Positions 39,220 to 50,180 of a stretch of DNA of 64,000 nt are shown here, piece after piece (the stretch's first letter is position 1; every line of letters starts with the position of its first letter). The position numbers and the translations under genes were made by a program. The stretch is from assembly GCA_020081605.1 (NCBI GenBank), contig JAHREC010000018.1, positions 2,914,001 through 2,978,000 on the forward strand. The letters run 5' to 3'. This DNA comes from Albifimbria verrucaria (taxonomy: Eukaryota > Ascomycota > Sordariomycetes > Hypocreales > Stachybotryaceae). Under the pieces are notes generated by a model that saw nothing but the letters and a program-made list of their open reading frames with translations, was not told the origin of the DNA and ran no database searches.

Positions 39220-39726
39220 ATGTTCAGTACTACAGCCAAGTTGCAGCATGTATCCCCTCCCGGCGGGAATTCCAGCCTCGCGGGGAATCAAGCTGCTCCA
39301 GGGCTATGAGTTCTTTATTCAATGCGATCCGCACATGATTAAGTACGAAGCTATAGATACACCTTCGGATCCGACACCCGCGGTACCGGAGGATCGTCAG
39401 GTCGTTGGGGTGGCACCGCCCAAATGCTACACAGTCACAGACAAGGTGCAAGCGCTGCCTGCGGGTCTCTGGGACTCGGATGTTGTAAGCACCTACGAGT
39501 TCATAAATTTGGACAGAGGCGTCTTTGTTAGAATCAGGAGCCCGCTGAGCACAGTAATGGAGACAGTTTGGGAAGTCAGGAGTCAGAAAGTGGCCAGCTC
39601 GAACTTGTCGAGGACATCGTCATCAAATGCTCCAGGCTTCTGGTGGGGGTGGTCAAGAATACCTGCGAAGCTGGATGGAAGGGCATACACGAGAAGATGA
39701 TTGCAAAGTTAAGCGAAGAGCCTTGA
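39220..39726 (+). CDS. DUF7053-like (SRPBCC/START-fold) fungal protein
   Basis: A small protein of about 169 residues that I match by pattern to the fungal DUF7053 family, whose function is unknown and whose fold is thought to resemble START/SRPBCC lipid-binding proteins. The start ATG at 39220 (MFSTTAKLQHVS) leads into LPAGIPAS, then APPKCYTVTDKVQALPAGLW, and a C-terminus CSRLLVGVVKNTCEAGW and a helix to TGA at 39724-39726. The HVSPLPAG and TDKVQ..PAGLW blocks and the long final helix are the family pattern. Reading through needs two bases restored in CCCC 39254-39257 and one in AAA 39587-39589. If 39248 is the real start, the protein would simply lack its first ten residues. It stands alone between two gene-free stretches. 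Confidence 0.65.
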
Positions 39727-40865
39727 TAGACGAACCCTACGATGAAAGCACCACCCATGGTTTTGGTGATCATTATCCTCCAATGTTTCATTGGCCCCAA
39801 GACTGGGACCTCCATTCTTTCACAATGCATGCCATCGACAGTCCCGAAGCTTTCCAGCCAGAAAGGCAAAGTTACCATAAACGGAAATAGCCGAGCTCGC
39901 TGCCTACGGTAGCCTAGATGTTGCTGCAGGACAAAGCAGTAGGCAATGGTGCTCAGCCTGGCTTCACATACTAAGATGTCTAGGCAGCCATGTCAGCCTG
40001 GAGTAGACCACCAGAACCTCAGACTTCACGATCAAACCTGTGCAATATAAAAAGGCTCGTCTTCCTCATCTGTTGGACCTTTTTCTTTTCTCTTTAGCTC
40101 TCTTGCCTTAAGGCTTGAATCAAGTGTAGTATCTGTTCTTGCAAAGGGTAACGCCTTGCACCGGCTCTCCGAGCCTGGTCGGTCTCTGACCCAAATTTTT
40201 GCCTCCTGGGACGTCGGTCTGCGCTCGCGTACGGACGACGTTCCCACTGTGTCCCTGGTATCACACTGCCTCCAGGCGATGCGAATGTGGGTGTCCTTTT
40301 CATTGCACTCTGCCGGCTTGGTTTCCGGCGATGTGAAGAAGAGGGTTTGGGCGTCTAAGGCCATGGAGGGAGGGCATGCGATGTGATTCGTAAGCGAATG
40401 AAATGTCTTGTTTCCTGTCACCCGTAGACGCCTGGGTCATCAAGCAGCCCAAGGGCCCAGGGGAAGTTGTGCCACGCCTTGGCCAGTCATTTACTATTTG
40501 CCCAGGTAGGTAACTTATTGTAGGTAGGCCAATGTCGTGGCTGGGTTTCAGAAGGGCCCCTGGTGAAGTTTTGGGCTCGAAACTGCACCAAGTTCCATCC
40601 GTACCGCCACCTGCCCCCGGCTAAGCCCCGGTAATTCCATGTTTCCCTGACCTGAATCAAACATCAACGTCCAACTCTGTAACGGATTCATTCGCATCTG
40701 TTTGTGACCGCAGCTCAAGAAATGTCGGGAGGCAATGCTCTGTAGGTTGTCCTTTGCCTCATAATGTGACGAGAGCGCGCTACCGGGCGCAAAGTACATC
40801 TCATCAGCTTCCCCGGCCCTGCATCCACTCATCGCTCCAGTTCATCATCACCTCACACACCCAAC
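39727..40865. other. kinase upstream region, no supported gene
   Basis: 1.1 kb between the DUF7053-like gene and the kinase start. No recognisable ORF. The last 100 bases before the kinase ATG are C+A-rich (CATCACCTCACACACCC), a usual leader composition. Confidence 0.6.
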
Positions 40866-43310
40866 ATGGCCTCGCTTCAAGTGAGAGGCTCGGACATGTC
40901 CGGCTCCAAGCAAAAAGCCATCGAAGATGCAAAACGAATGCAGGCCTCCGTGGCCGAGCAGTGCACCAAGGCTGGAAAGGACGCACCTCCCTATCAGTTG
41001 TCCGAGCTCATCGGAAAGGGCAGTTTTGGGCGCGTCTACAAGGCCACATCCCTCAAGACGAACCAGCTCGTCGCCGTAAAAATCATCGATATTGAGGAGA
41101 GCGACACAATGGACCCCAAGCTTGCCGATACCTACAGTGACCTGCTCAAAGAAATCAATGCCCTGCAGCGCCTCAGCGACAGTGGGGCTCGGAACATTAA
41201 CCTAGTCATCGAGGCTCTGCCAGTCGGTCAGGCCATGTGGATGATCACCGAGTACTGCGCTGGTGGAAGCGTCGCAACCCTTATGAAGCCTACCGCACCG
41301 GGCGGTCTGTTGGAGAAATGGATCATCCCCATCTTGCGCGAGGTTGCGGAAGCCATCTACTGGGTCCATGGCCAGGGCATCATTCACCGAGATTTGAAGT
41401 GCGCCAACATCCTCGTTACCGAGACTGGAAATGTGCAGCTATGCGACTTTGGTGTGGCTGGTGTTGTCGAAACTAAATTTGACAAGCGAAGCACCTTCAT
41501 CGGCACACTGCATTGGATGGCTCCCGAAATTTTCGACCCTGGAGCGTCCTATGGTACTGAGGTCGACATATGGGCTTTTGGCGCCATGGTATATGAAATG
41601 GCGTCGGGAATACTCCCAACGCTGCCACAGGCATGGATATATCGAAATTAAGTAACAACCTCAAACAGCGTGCTCCTCGTTTAGAAGGCGATAGGTACTC
41701 TACCGGCCTCAAAGAACTGGTAGCATACTGCTTGCAGCTTGATCCTAAAAACGACCAACTATTGAAATGGTACAACGACACCACTACCTCTTCAAGTCAG
41801 AGGAAACCTATCCCACCTCTTCACTGCAACATTTAGTACGAGCATTCAAGCTCTGGGAGGCCCAAGGAGGAGACCGAAGATCTCTCTTCTCGGCTGGAGG
41901 AGCTCAAGCACCTTCTGACATATCCTCAGGCTCTTGGGCTGCCGATGACTGGAACTTCAGCACAACGGCTGCGTTTGATCAGCAGGTTCTGAACAACGGA
42001 GACGCCCAGGATGTTTTTGATGTTTACGGTTCCAACGTCGACTTCGATCAGCAGATGTACGATGAGACTTCTCGTCCACAAAAGCCAAAGTCGCGTCGCC
42101 GGCCACCTCCACAACTTCCATCCGTCAAGGCACCCTTGGAAAAGCTCTTCGACCCTAATACGATATCTAATTATGAGGACAACTCTCGTGCATACTATGG
42201 CCGACCTTTCCAGATGCCGTCCTCAGATTTACCCTTGCGAGACGAGTCTTTGCCGTCTTCTGACGTGCGCGAATCTCTCATTGATCTTGACGTCTCATTG
42301 CATGGCAGCGATCTATCCCAGTTTGTTGACATGAACACAATCAGGTTAGATACGCGGGATACGCGAGACATACACGAGTCAACCGACTATGACTTTGGAG
42401 ATTCTACGCCCTATCTCAACCCCTTTGAGTGACCCGGCGGACTTGAATAATCATCGTCGGACTCAAGACTGGAGATTCCCTGTCGTCCCCCTCCTGCGTC
42501 TGCGAATCCGGAGATGTCCAGATTCCCATTCAATGACGACAATTTAACCCCAGAACCAGCGCGACCTTCTTTGCTACATAATCATACCGAACCGTTGCAA
42601 CCTGTTGGAGCGCATAATGATCTCACTGTACCTAGGCCGCCTTCCATTGACAACCGCACATCAGTAGGAAGTCTTATCGACCTGGACATGAGCTTTGCAG
42701 ACTCTTCAACGGACTACACCCGTCCATCGACCTCGCACTCGGATGTTGGCTCAGTGAGCGGCTCTGAGATGGGTGGCGTGAATCCTTTGAACTTGAGAAG
42801 CACGCGTCACTCTACATGATGCCATCAACCAACCGAGAGCCGTCTATTTATGTCTCTGATGATTCGGAGTTTGCCGGCAATTTTGCTGATGTCTCTACGA
42901 ACGGAGACTATCGCTCGGATGAGCCTATGATGACAAACGGCCATTCATACAACAATGATAGCCGGCCGTATTCGCTCAGCGAGTTTGCCGACATGGACCC
43001 TGAGTTTACGCCCCAGCCGACCTCCGTGCCGGATATTCCTCGCTTCCCTCAGCCGTACCAAGATCAGCCGCCTCCCTTACTGCTTACCCAGCCGACTCCC
43101 GAGTCTGAATATCCTCTTCCCCTGCTTCCACCTGCCCCGTCGGCCCGTGTCATGCAAGGCCAGGCATCCAGCGACGATGTAAAGGAGGAGCTCAGGCGCC
43201 TGGCCATGAGTCTGGGCGAGCACTTGAGTTATGTCAATGCTCACATCTCCAACTTTCCTGTGCGAAGAGGCAGTGCTGCCAGGATAGAGCCGCTGAGAGA
43301 GGTACTGTGA
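40866..43310 (+). CDS. STE20-family protein kinase, germinal-centre-kinase (YSK/MST-like) group
   Basis: A serine/threonine kinase of about 816 residues with an N-terminal catalytic domain (about residues 40-300) and a long, Pro/Ser/Asp-rich, probably disordered C-terminal region. Catalytic motifs are complete: glycine loop GKGSFGRV, VAVKIID lysine, HRDLKCANIL, DFGVAG, GTLHWMAPEIFD and DIWAFGAMVYE. The tail ends with a short helical block, ELRRLAMSLGEHLSYVNAHI. Fungal GCKs act in polarity, septation and conidiation networks; which orthologue this is cannot be settled by eye. Missing bases are inferred at GGG 41606-41608, C 41752, CCCC 42420-42423 (two bases), CCCCC 42487-42491 and near 42810. 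It converges on TEL2 with 303 bases between stops. Confidence 0.88.
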
Positions 43311-43613
43311 GCTTCGCAGGGCGGAGCTGTGGCCTGCTTCTTGAAAACATTACCTTATCATCGGGAATGGACGGTGTACTCTATATCACTTGCTTCTACT
43401 TACCTATTAATGCTTATCATAGGTTGCAAGATGATCGAAGTAGGATCTGAAGGGCATTGATGACTGATGGGTTTCTTCGGCGTTCTGTAGCATAGGAAGC
43501 GACGGGACTTACGGCACGGTTCGCATCGACAACGGATAGCCAGAATGGATTGAATACGTAAAAAACATTAGCAAGTATAGATTTCTTTTGGGCCATGATA
43601 CGAAACGTTTCTG
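43311..43613. other. convergent spacer between kinase and TEL2
   Basis: 303 bases holding the two 3' ends. No gene or obvious terminator structure is seen. Confidence 0.6.
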
Positions 43614-46600
43614 CTATGTGAACCCTATCATATCGCCCATGAGTAAGGCTTGATACTTCTCAATAGCCTCGCCGAGCCTGAGTAGCACACCGGCAGCCAG
43701 CATCTTGACGTCGTTCTCCTCGCCTCCATCCTCGCCTCTCGTCCGCTCAAAGACATGACCTACCCATTCTCTCGTTTCTACGATTTCTCTACCTTGCGAC
43801 TCGCACAGTTTCCGCATGTCGCCTTCATTGACCTCCAACAAAGCAGCCATTGCTATGAGCCATCCCTTCAGAGAGCTTAGGTCTTTGACGGCATGGATGC
43901 GAACACCCAACAGCAGGTTCCAAAGCTCAGAGGTTAACTGTGGGAGCGATAGCGTCGAGGGTCCAGCAGAATGAATAATGATACCCAAAGTCTGCAGATA
44001 AATACCTAGCAGCACCGGGTTTAAGACCACTGCTTTAGAAGAGCGAAGTGCAAATTGAAAGTGTGCCGTTAAGGGGAGAAGAAGTTGTTTGCCAAGAGAT
44101 TCGCCGTGGTATTTGGAATTGCCCGGAACCGTGGCCGGTCCTTAACCGTAGATTTGTAGCGAGCTGTAAAGCTCTGAAGCTTCAAAACATCAGGACCACT
44201 GGTGGCATCGGCGGCCTTTGCAGCCAATGGAGCCAAGAAAGCGGAGGTGATGCTATCAGCGATGGTATCGAGAGCGGTTGCAGGCAACGCCTTGAGTTGA
44301 GAGGCAGGTAAGCGATCGGGCTTAGTAGACGACGCGAGATACAGCTTCTCCATCGCTTCTGGTAGGCGCTTGGTAGGAAACGCGGCCTCTGATTGATACT
44401 TGGAAGTTTCGAAGCCGGCAATTTCTCTAGCTGAGAGACCCAGGGTTATAAGAACTGATGTCCGCTGCGAGAGAGAGTAGTCGCCTTCGAAGAAAGTCCG
44501 TGCAAACCACGGAGCCATAATCTTAGGCTGAGCAACGACCAGTGAGATCATGCTCTGCAGTTTCAAATCATCGAATCCTTCTATGTCGAACTTATCCTGA
44601 GCGCCCACCAGCAAGTTGGCCAGCTCGTCAGCATGAGAGCTGACTTCAGTGCCGAAGTTTGCTTTCCGACGTATCAGAACTGGAGCAGTCTGAAGCGCAA
44701 GTTTCTGTTTGTCATACGATTCGGAATCTCGCAAGAAGGTAACCAAATCCCTAATGTAGACTGGAGGTTTGAGCTTGTTGCGTTGAACGAGGGTAGCATC
44801 ATCATCCGAATCTTCTGGGTCGGAAGCTTTGGCATAGGGAGCCAAATCCTCATCCTCCTCTTCCTCCCCATCAGTATCTATCTCTTCAATAATAGCACGC
44901 GGTTTTAGAGTACTGATCTTAGGCTCGGCTTTGGGTTTTGGTTTTGATACTCTGCTCAACCTTGGCTTTGTGTTTAGGGACGAGGTTGTCGCCTGAGGAG
45001 GCTTCGGTGTTGCGGAGAGGATGGAGTCTGTGGGCCCAACCTCGTCCGCAATATGAACCAAGCTCTTGAACCACTGAGCTTCATCGGTTTCTAGCTCCTC
45101 CATTTTGAAGTTGAGCTTCTTTTCTTTGCCATCTACCAGCTCTGAAAGAATCTCTCCAACCACCATGCCCAGAAAGCGTATTCGCATTTGTGTAGCTGCG
45201 ATACGATTTGAGATGGTGCTTAAGTATGTGCTTGACCTCAAAAGAATTCTTAGCTTAAGGGCGAGAGCCTGTGCACATAACCCGCACTAAGAAGCAGGAT
45301 TTGTGCGTGGGCTAGGATGGCTTGTTAACAAGAGTTACAGACATAATGGTATTTCTGCACCGACCTTCTTGTTGTAGAGTAGCGGCATGCTTGATATATA
45401 GCTCGTCTCCAAATTGAGCCAAACTTTTTCTAATACTGTTGACAATGTGGCGGCGTCTTTAGATAATGCTGCAACAACAGCCCGACGAATACCGATTCCG
45501 TCGCCAATACCAGCACCAGAAGCATTTGTGCACCAGTTGACGAGATGAGTTGTGCTGTTCTCATCAGAAGATACGACTGCTTGAATGATGCCAGCGACAG
45601 CAGAAACGGCTTAGTTAGGCTTGGAATTGTCGAGGTCAATATGGTTTAGGAGACGTTTAGATAGGTATTTGAGCAACATGTACAGAACCTTCTTGGAGAT
45701 TTGTGATTGGGTGAAGCATAACTTTTGGAAGTGTTTTGGATCAGATCCTTTTGTAAGTAGCAGTTGATCAATCACCACCTGTACCAAAGTTTCTGGTCGC
45801 CATTAGCGAGGGACATATATCTTGGGTGAGAACAGTGTACCTGGATATCCTAGGGACATTGCTTGTCGAAGTAATTCCTGACAGAAGTGCAGCTCGAGGT
45901 CTGATACAGAAGTTGTAACACACGAGGCCAAGTTTCGACCAACCCATTTGGTATATTCAAGAGTATCTGTGATCCAACGTGATTCGGTTCGCAGCTGATC
46001 TTTTGGCATGCCCGAAGCTGCTTCCGCAACGACAGAAACAAGCCTCCCGCCGGCAAGAATGGATACCAGACTATGAGACTGAGTCTTTTGAAGAGCTGGG
46101 TTACCCATGGCGCCTGTAGAAACTTCCCATAAATTATGGATAGTGGCATCGCCGCGTAGCACTTCTGCGAGTATGTCTAGGAACATGCTCCGAACTAGTG
46201 GCAAATCAGGACGTCTTGATGATTGACTGCCTTTAGATTCTTGATTGAGCGACTTTATAAAAGCGACCACGGCGTTTAGACCAGTGACGCTGCGTAAACA
46301 TTGTAAGAAGAGCTCAGCATTGTGTGCAAGGGTGAGATTGCTCTCGACGCTTGGCTCGGCCGAACCCTCCAGTAACAAAGTCCAGTAGTTGGGTGCGATC
46401 TCTGTGACCAACAGATGGATGATAGCGGCGCTCTTTGGAGATGGGGTGTGGAGGCTGAATGAGCCCTCACCCGGCTTGCTTCGAGTGAGGAAGTGCAGCA
46501 CGGCGATGAGCGCTGAATAATCGGGCTGACCTTTTAAGACATCTAGCGCCTCATCGACAGAGCCTACTCGAGTGACTGGTGCGGATTCCACATGGACTTT

Positions 46601-46687
46601 CTTTGTGGATTTGTGCTCGGTGAAGAGTAGCTCTTCCTTCTTAGGCTTGAGGTAAGTGGTGCTGATGGGCGTGAGTAGCTCGTCCAT
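43614..46687 (-). CDS. TEL2: Tel2 (TTT complex; PIKK stability and telomere length)
   Basis: TEL2 (human TELO2) works with Tti1 and Tti2 as an Hsp90 co-chaperone that stabilises ATM/ATR/mTOR-type kinases. Exons 46687-45841, 45792-45361 and 45320-43614 (introns 48 and 40 nt) total about 995 residues. The conserved Tel2 domain begins near residue 620: KLKPPVYIRDLVTFLRD, then DKQKLALQTAPVLIRRKANF and APWFARTFFEGDYSLSQR. An acidic linker with GEEEEDEDLAP precedes it. Two missing bases are inferred (plus-strand GGG 45259-45261, GGGG 44073-44076). In addition an in-frame TAA at 45611-45613 lies between SKPN and AVSAVAGIIQAVV; the frame is the same on both sides. That codon may be a real nonsense change or an error. 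The 40-nt second intron is short but gives the right phases. Confidence 0.9.
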
Positions 46688-46796
46688 GTTGGCTGGTTCA
46701 GAGTAGGTCTTGGGGTTCAGGAGACGGCAGTGTTGATTTAGCGAGTCACATCTCGTTGTGGATATTTACAAGAGGGAGAAAGAAGGGGGTAGAGAA

Positions 46797-46830
46797 GGGG
46801 AAAAAGAAGAAGAAGAAGAAGAAGAAAAAG
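46797..46830 (+). repeat. (GAA)n tract in the TEL2 leader/promoter
   Basis: About seven GAA units with A-rich edges, roughly 110-145 bases upstream of the TEL2 ATG, so a TTC tract on the TEL2 sense strand. Polypyrimidine leaders of this kind are common in filamentous fungi. Confidence 0.9.
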
Positions 46831-46933
46831 AGTGAGTGTTATTGTAAAGTCCAAGTTGGTAAAAGCGATTCCTAAGTCTTTGGTTGATACAAAGTAGCTT
46901 CACCGATTGGGAAGGAAACGGAAATGCCCCACC

Positions 46934-46980
46934 TTCACCGAGCCTCACCGAATCCCACCTCTCACCTCTCACCTCTCACC
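46934..46980 (+). promoter_or_regulatory. CTCACC-word array upstream of UBA3
   Basis: TTCACCG, CTCACCG and CCCACCT start at 46934, 46944 and 46954 (10-base steps). CTCACC then recurs at 46961, 46968 and 46975 (7-base steps). It lies about 115-160 bases before the UBA3 ATG. The same word forms a 10-base array upstream of RPC40. That it binds a factor is inference. Confidence 0.4.
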
Positions 46981-47095
46981 TTCTCCACCAAATGCCTGCA
47001 TGCATCACTCAAGCTGCCCGTACCCTTTTCACCAGTAGTCTTCACTATTCACCCACTCTCAGTCATTCTTACAGGTTCCTTGGACGGTTGATACT

Positions 47096-48655
47096 ATGAG
47101 TGTCGCGGCACAGGCACAGTCAGCTGCTCCCGCTGGCAGCGAAGAGGCACGATGGTCCGGCACAGCCCGCCCCTGGTGCGTCATGAAGCCTGCTGCTGAC
47201 CGTGATCAGGAAATATCTCGATCAGATCCGCCGCAATGCTGGGCCCTTTACCGATCCTGACGCCACAAACGAGGAGTTCCTCGCCCAGTTTGAAAAATTC
47301 AAGATTCTGTAAGTCAAGGCCTTGTCTTGGCCCGCCAACCCAAACCCTGGCGAGCAGAAGCTAACAGTATTGTCATAGGGTGATGTTGGTCAACCTATAT
47401 GCATGGACGAGAGCTATCCTGACCTGGAATTCAACTATTTAGTGGTGCCGGTGGCCTGGGGTGTGAAATTCTCAAGAACTTGGCCATGTCCCGTTTCAAA
47501 GATATTCATGTTATAGATATGGGTTTGTACAACCCAGCTCAACCGGCACCAACCCCACCATGCACTAATCATACCTGCCACAGACACCATCGATATCTCC
47601 AACCTGAACCGACAATTCCTCTTCAGGAAGTCAGACGTTGGCAAATTCAAGGCCGAGGTCGCCGCCAAGTTTGTCCAGGACCGTGTCAAGGGCGTCAGCA
47701 TCACCGCCCACAACGGACGTATCCAGGACTTTGACGAGGACTTTTACAAGCAGTTCCAGCTTGTAGTCTGCGGGCTTGATAGCATTGAAGCCCGAAGATG
47801 GATCAACGCCATGCTTGTATCCATAGCCGAGGAGGCCGAGGACCCAGACGCCATCAAGCCCCTCATTGATGGTGGAACCGAGGGCTTCAAGGGCCAGGCC
47901 AGAGTAGTCCTACCCTCAATCACTTCATGTATCGAATGCCAACTGGACATGCACGCCCTCGAGCAGCTGTCCCGCTATGCACCATCGCTTCCATCCCAAG
48001 ACAGCCCGAGCACTGCATCGAATGGGCACACGTCATCGCCTGGGAACAGGAGAAGCCCTTCCCTAAGCTTGACAAGGACGACCCAGAGCACGTTACATGG
48101 CTCTTCAACAAGGCTCTTACCCGTGCTCAAGAATACGACATCCCCGGCGTCACGTACTCATTGACCCAAGGTACAATCAAGAACATCATCCCGGCAATCG
48201 CCTCCACCAACGCCATCATCGCTGCCGCCTGCTGCAACGAGGCCTTCAAGATTGCTACCAACTCGGCACCGTGTCTTGGCTTCGAGAACAACTACATGAT
48301 GTATTCAGGTAACGACAGCATCTACACATACACTTTCAAGCACGAGAAAAAGGACGACTGCCCGGTCTGTGGCCGGCAAGCCCGCCCTCTCACCGTCGAC
48401 CCAAAGACTACGCTCCAGGAGCTGCTGGATTCTTTTGCTGTGCGTCCCGAGGCCCAGTTGAAGAAGCCGTCAATCCGCGCGGAGAACAAGACGCTCTACA
48501 TGCAGTTCCCACCCGGCCTCGAAGAGCAAACCCGCCCGAACCTATCAAAAACCATTGCCGAGCTGGGTTTGGAAAACGGCCAGCAGATCGTCGTCACAGA
48601 CCCGGCGTTCCCTCTCGAGTTCAACTTCTACCTGCAGTTCAAGACGGCGAACTGA
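47096..48655 (+). CDS. UBA3: NEDD8-activating enzyme E1 catalytic subunit Uba3
   Basis: The adenylating and thioester-forming subunit of the NEDD8 (Rub1) E1, acting with Ula1 (APPBP1) to start neddylation of cullins. The nucleotide-binding motif [18 protein letters not shown] is followed by [20 protein letters not shown] and [16 protein letters not shown]. The catalytic cysteine lies in [12 protein letters not shown], a structural Cys pair in DDCPVCGR, and a C-terminal ubiquitin-like E2-binding domain ends FYLQFKTAN. An intron of about 70 nt splits IDM from DTIDIS, with the donor GTTTGT near 47524 and the acceptor just before ACACCATC. The 5' part is hard to model: two or more missing bases near 47170-47189, a donor at 47309, and a second small intron ending just before GGTGCCGGTGG. 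One more missing base is at CCC 47956-47958. From 47.6 kb on the protein is unambiguous. Confidence 0.93.
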
Positions 48656-48937
48656 GATGGCGCGCTGCTATTTACAGAACAGGGTCTTGAGGCGTCCGCA
48701 GATGTGTTTTGGTTCGGCATTTCCTGGGGCGTTGAAAGTTGGCAAAGGGCGTAGCACAGGGAGGTTTGACTAATGATAAACAGCGATTTTGATCAGAGCT
48801 GGATGATGGGTCGCGTGAAAAATGATGTTAGAGTGTCATGGTATCGTCCCTTTCTCTTTGTCTACCCACAAGAACATGTAAAAAGCCAAGCATGCCGTTT
48901 GGAAAATGTACATCTGAACTAACGCCTGTCCCTCCGT

Positions 48938-50180
48938 TTACCGTGCCATGTTGATGACCTGCTGCTCCAGCTTCTGGCACTTGAGCTTCAAATGCTTCAC
49001 CGACTCGAGGAACAGCTCGTCGCTGTCCCACTGCCCCGTGCTCTCAATGGAGAAGATGAAGTGGTCCCTCGTTCGGCCCAGGCTGACCTTGCCCTCGAAC
49101 TCTGGGTGTCGCAAGCACTCCCTGCTCACCGTATCCTTCATGGCGTCCTTGACCACGGCCTTGAGCTCGCCCGCGTGGTTCTCGTACCCGCTGCCGACCT
49201 GGCTGGCCTCCTTCTTGCTGACCTTCTCAAGGCCGATGACGCCCTCGGGGAAGCATCGCGCGAATTTCTCGGCGTCGGGTCCGATGATGGGTCGGGTAAT
49301 GTTGATTGTCGGCATCAACCTGTAAGAGGCGGTGGCGACGGGAGAGAACTTTGCGTGGTCGGAGCCAACGCCCTTGTGCATGTGCATCGAGAGGTTGATG
49401 GTCTGGTGAGGGCGCATCTTGGCGATGAGAATGTCCGGGTTCACGGGCGCGATGGCGTCCTCACCGCTAAAGTACTCAACCTGCTTGCCCGTCGGTACGA
49501 AGACGATGTCCTTGGCGTAGACGTGGGCGTTCTTGAAGGCCTTGTGGGGTCGGCCTCGTTAGGATCGGCGTCCGGGTTGTGAGTGCAGGTGACGTTGAGC
49601 TCCAGGCGGACCGTGTTCCAGTCGAAGCAGCCCGCATAAGGGTCCTCACCAGCCTCGGGCTTCTTATGCCACTTGAGGAAGTTGTGAAGACCCTCCCTGC
49701 CGCCCTTGAAGGGATCAGGCCCAATCTGTGCGCCAGCACCTCGTCCTGGATCACAGAGGTGTTGTTCTCTATGTAGACGTTCTCAATGGCGAGGGTGGGG
49801 ATTTCGGCGAGCAGGATGCGACGGAAGGCGTTGGCGATGGAGGCGTCGACCCTGCGGAGGGAGAAAGAGGCGTGGAACTGCTCATTCTGGTGGAACTCGA
49901 CGGAAAAGGCGGAACGGAAGCGATCGATATCAAAGGCGTGGTCCTCACCGGGGAAGTGGCTGGGGAAGTCGGTCGAGGTCACATCGGTGACAGTTTCTTT
50001 ACGAACGCCAACGGTCTGCGAGTCAATGCATGTTAGTCAGGCCAATAGGCAAAAGAGAAAAGAAGAAGAAGAAAAAAGACAAACGGATCAGATGCAGTTC
50101 TGAGTTCGTACTCACATTACGGCGCTCTAAATCTTCTGCGCTCGGGGCGCCGTCCAGGAGGCCTTCTGGGTGGGAGCCAT
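48938..50180 (-). CDS. RPC40: RNA polymerase I and III subunit RPAC1 (Rpc40)
   Basis: The alpha-like assembly subunit shared by RNA polymerases I and III, which pairs with Rpc19; nuclear and nucleolar; about 381 residues. Exon 1 is 50180-50116 (MAPTQKASW...), a 100-nt intron follows with a long pyrimidine tract on the sense strand, and exon 2 is 50015-48938. The alpha-type motif is clear ([20 protein letters not shown] and [13 protein letters not shown]), followed by [16 protein letters not shown] and a C-terminal helix [17 protein letters not shown]. Missing bases are inferred at plus-strand GGGG 50144-50147, GGG 49711-49713 and TT 49542-49543. The start was chosen at 50180 because the upstream in-frame codons read through the promoter array. 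It converges on UBA3 with 282 bases between stops. Confidence 0.94.

Larger units (their letters stand above)
46688..47095. promoter_or_regulatory. bidirectional promoter between TEL2 and UBA3
   Basis: 408 bases between divergent start codons. It contains a GAA-repeat tract near TEL2 and a CTCACC-word array nearer UBA3, both listed separately. Shared control of the two genes is inference from the layout. Confidence 0.6.
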
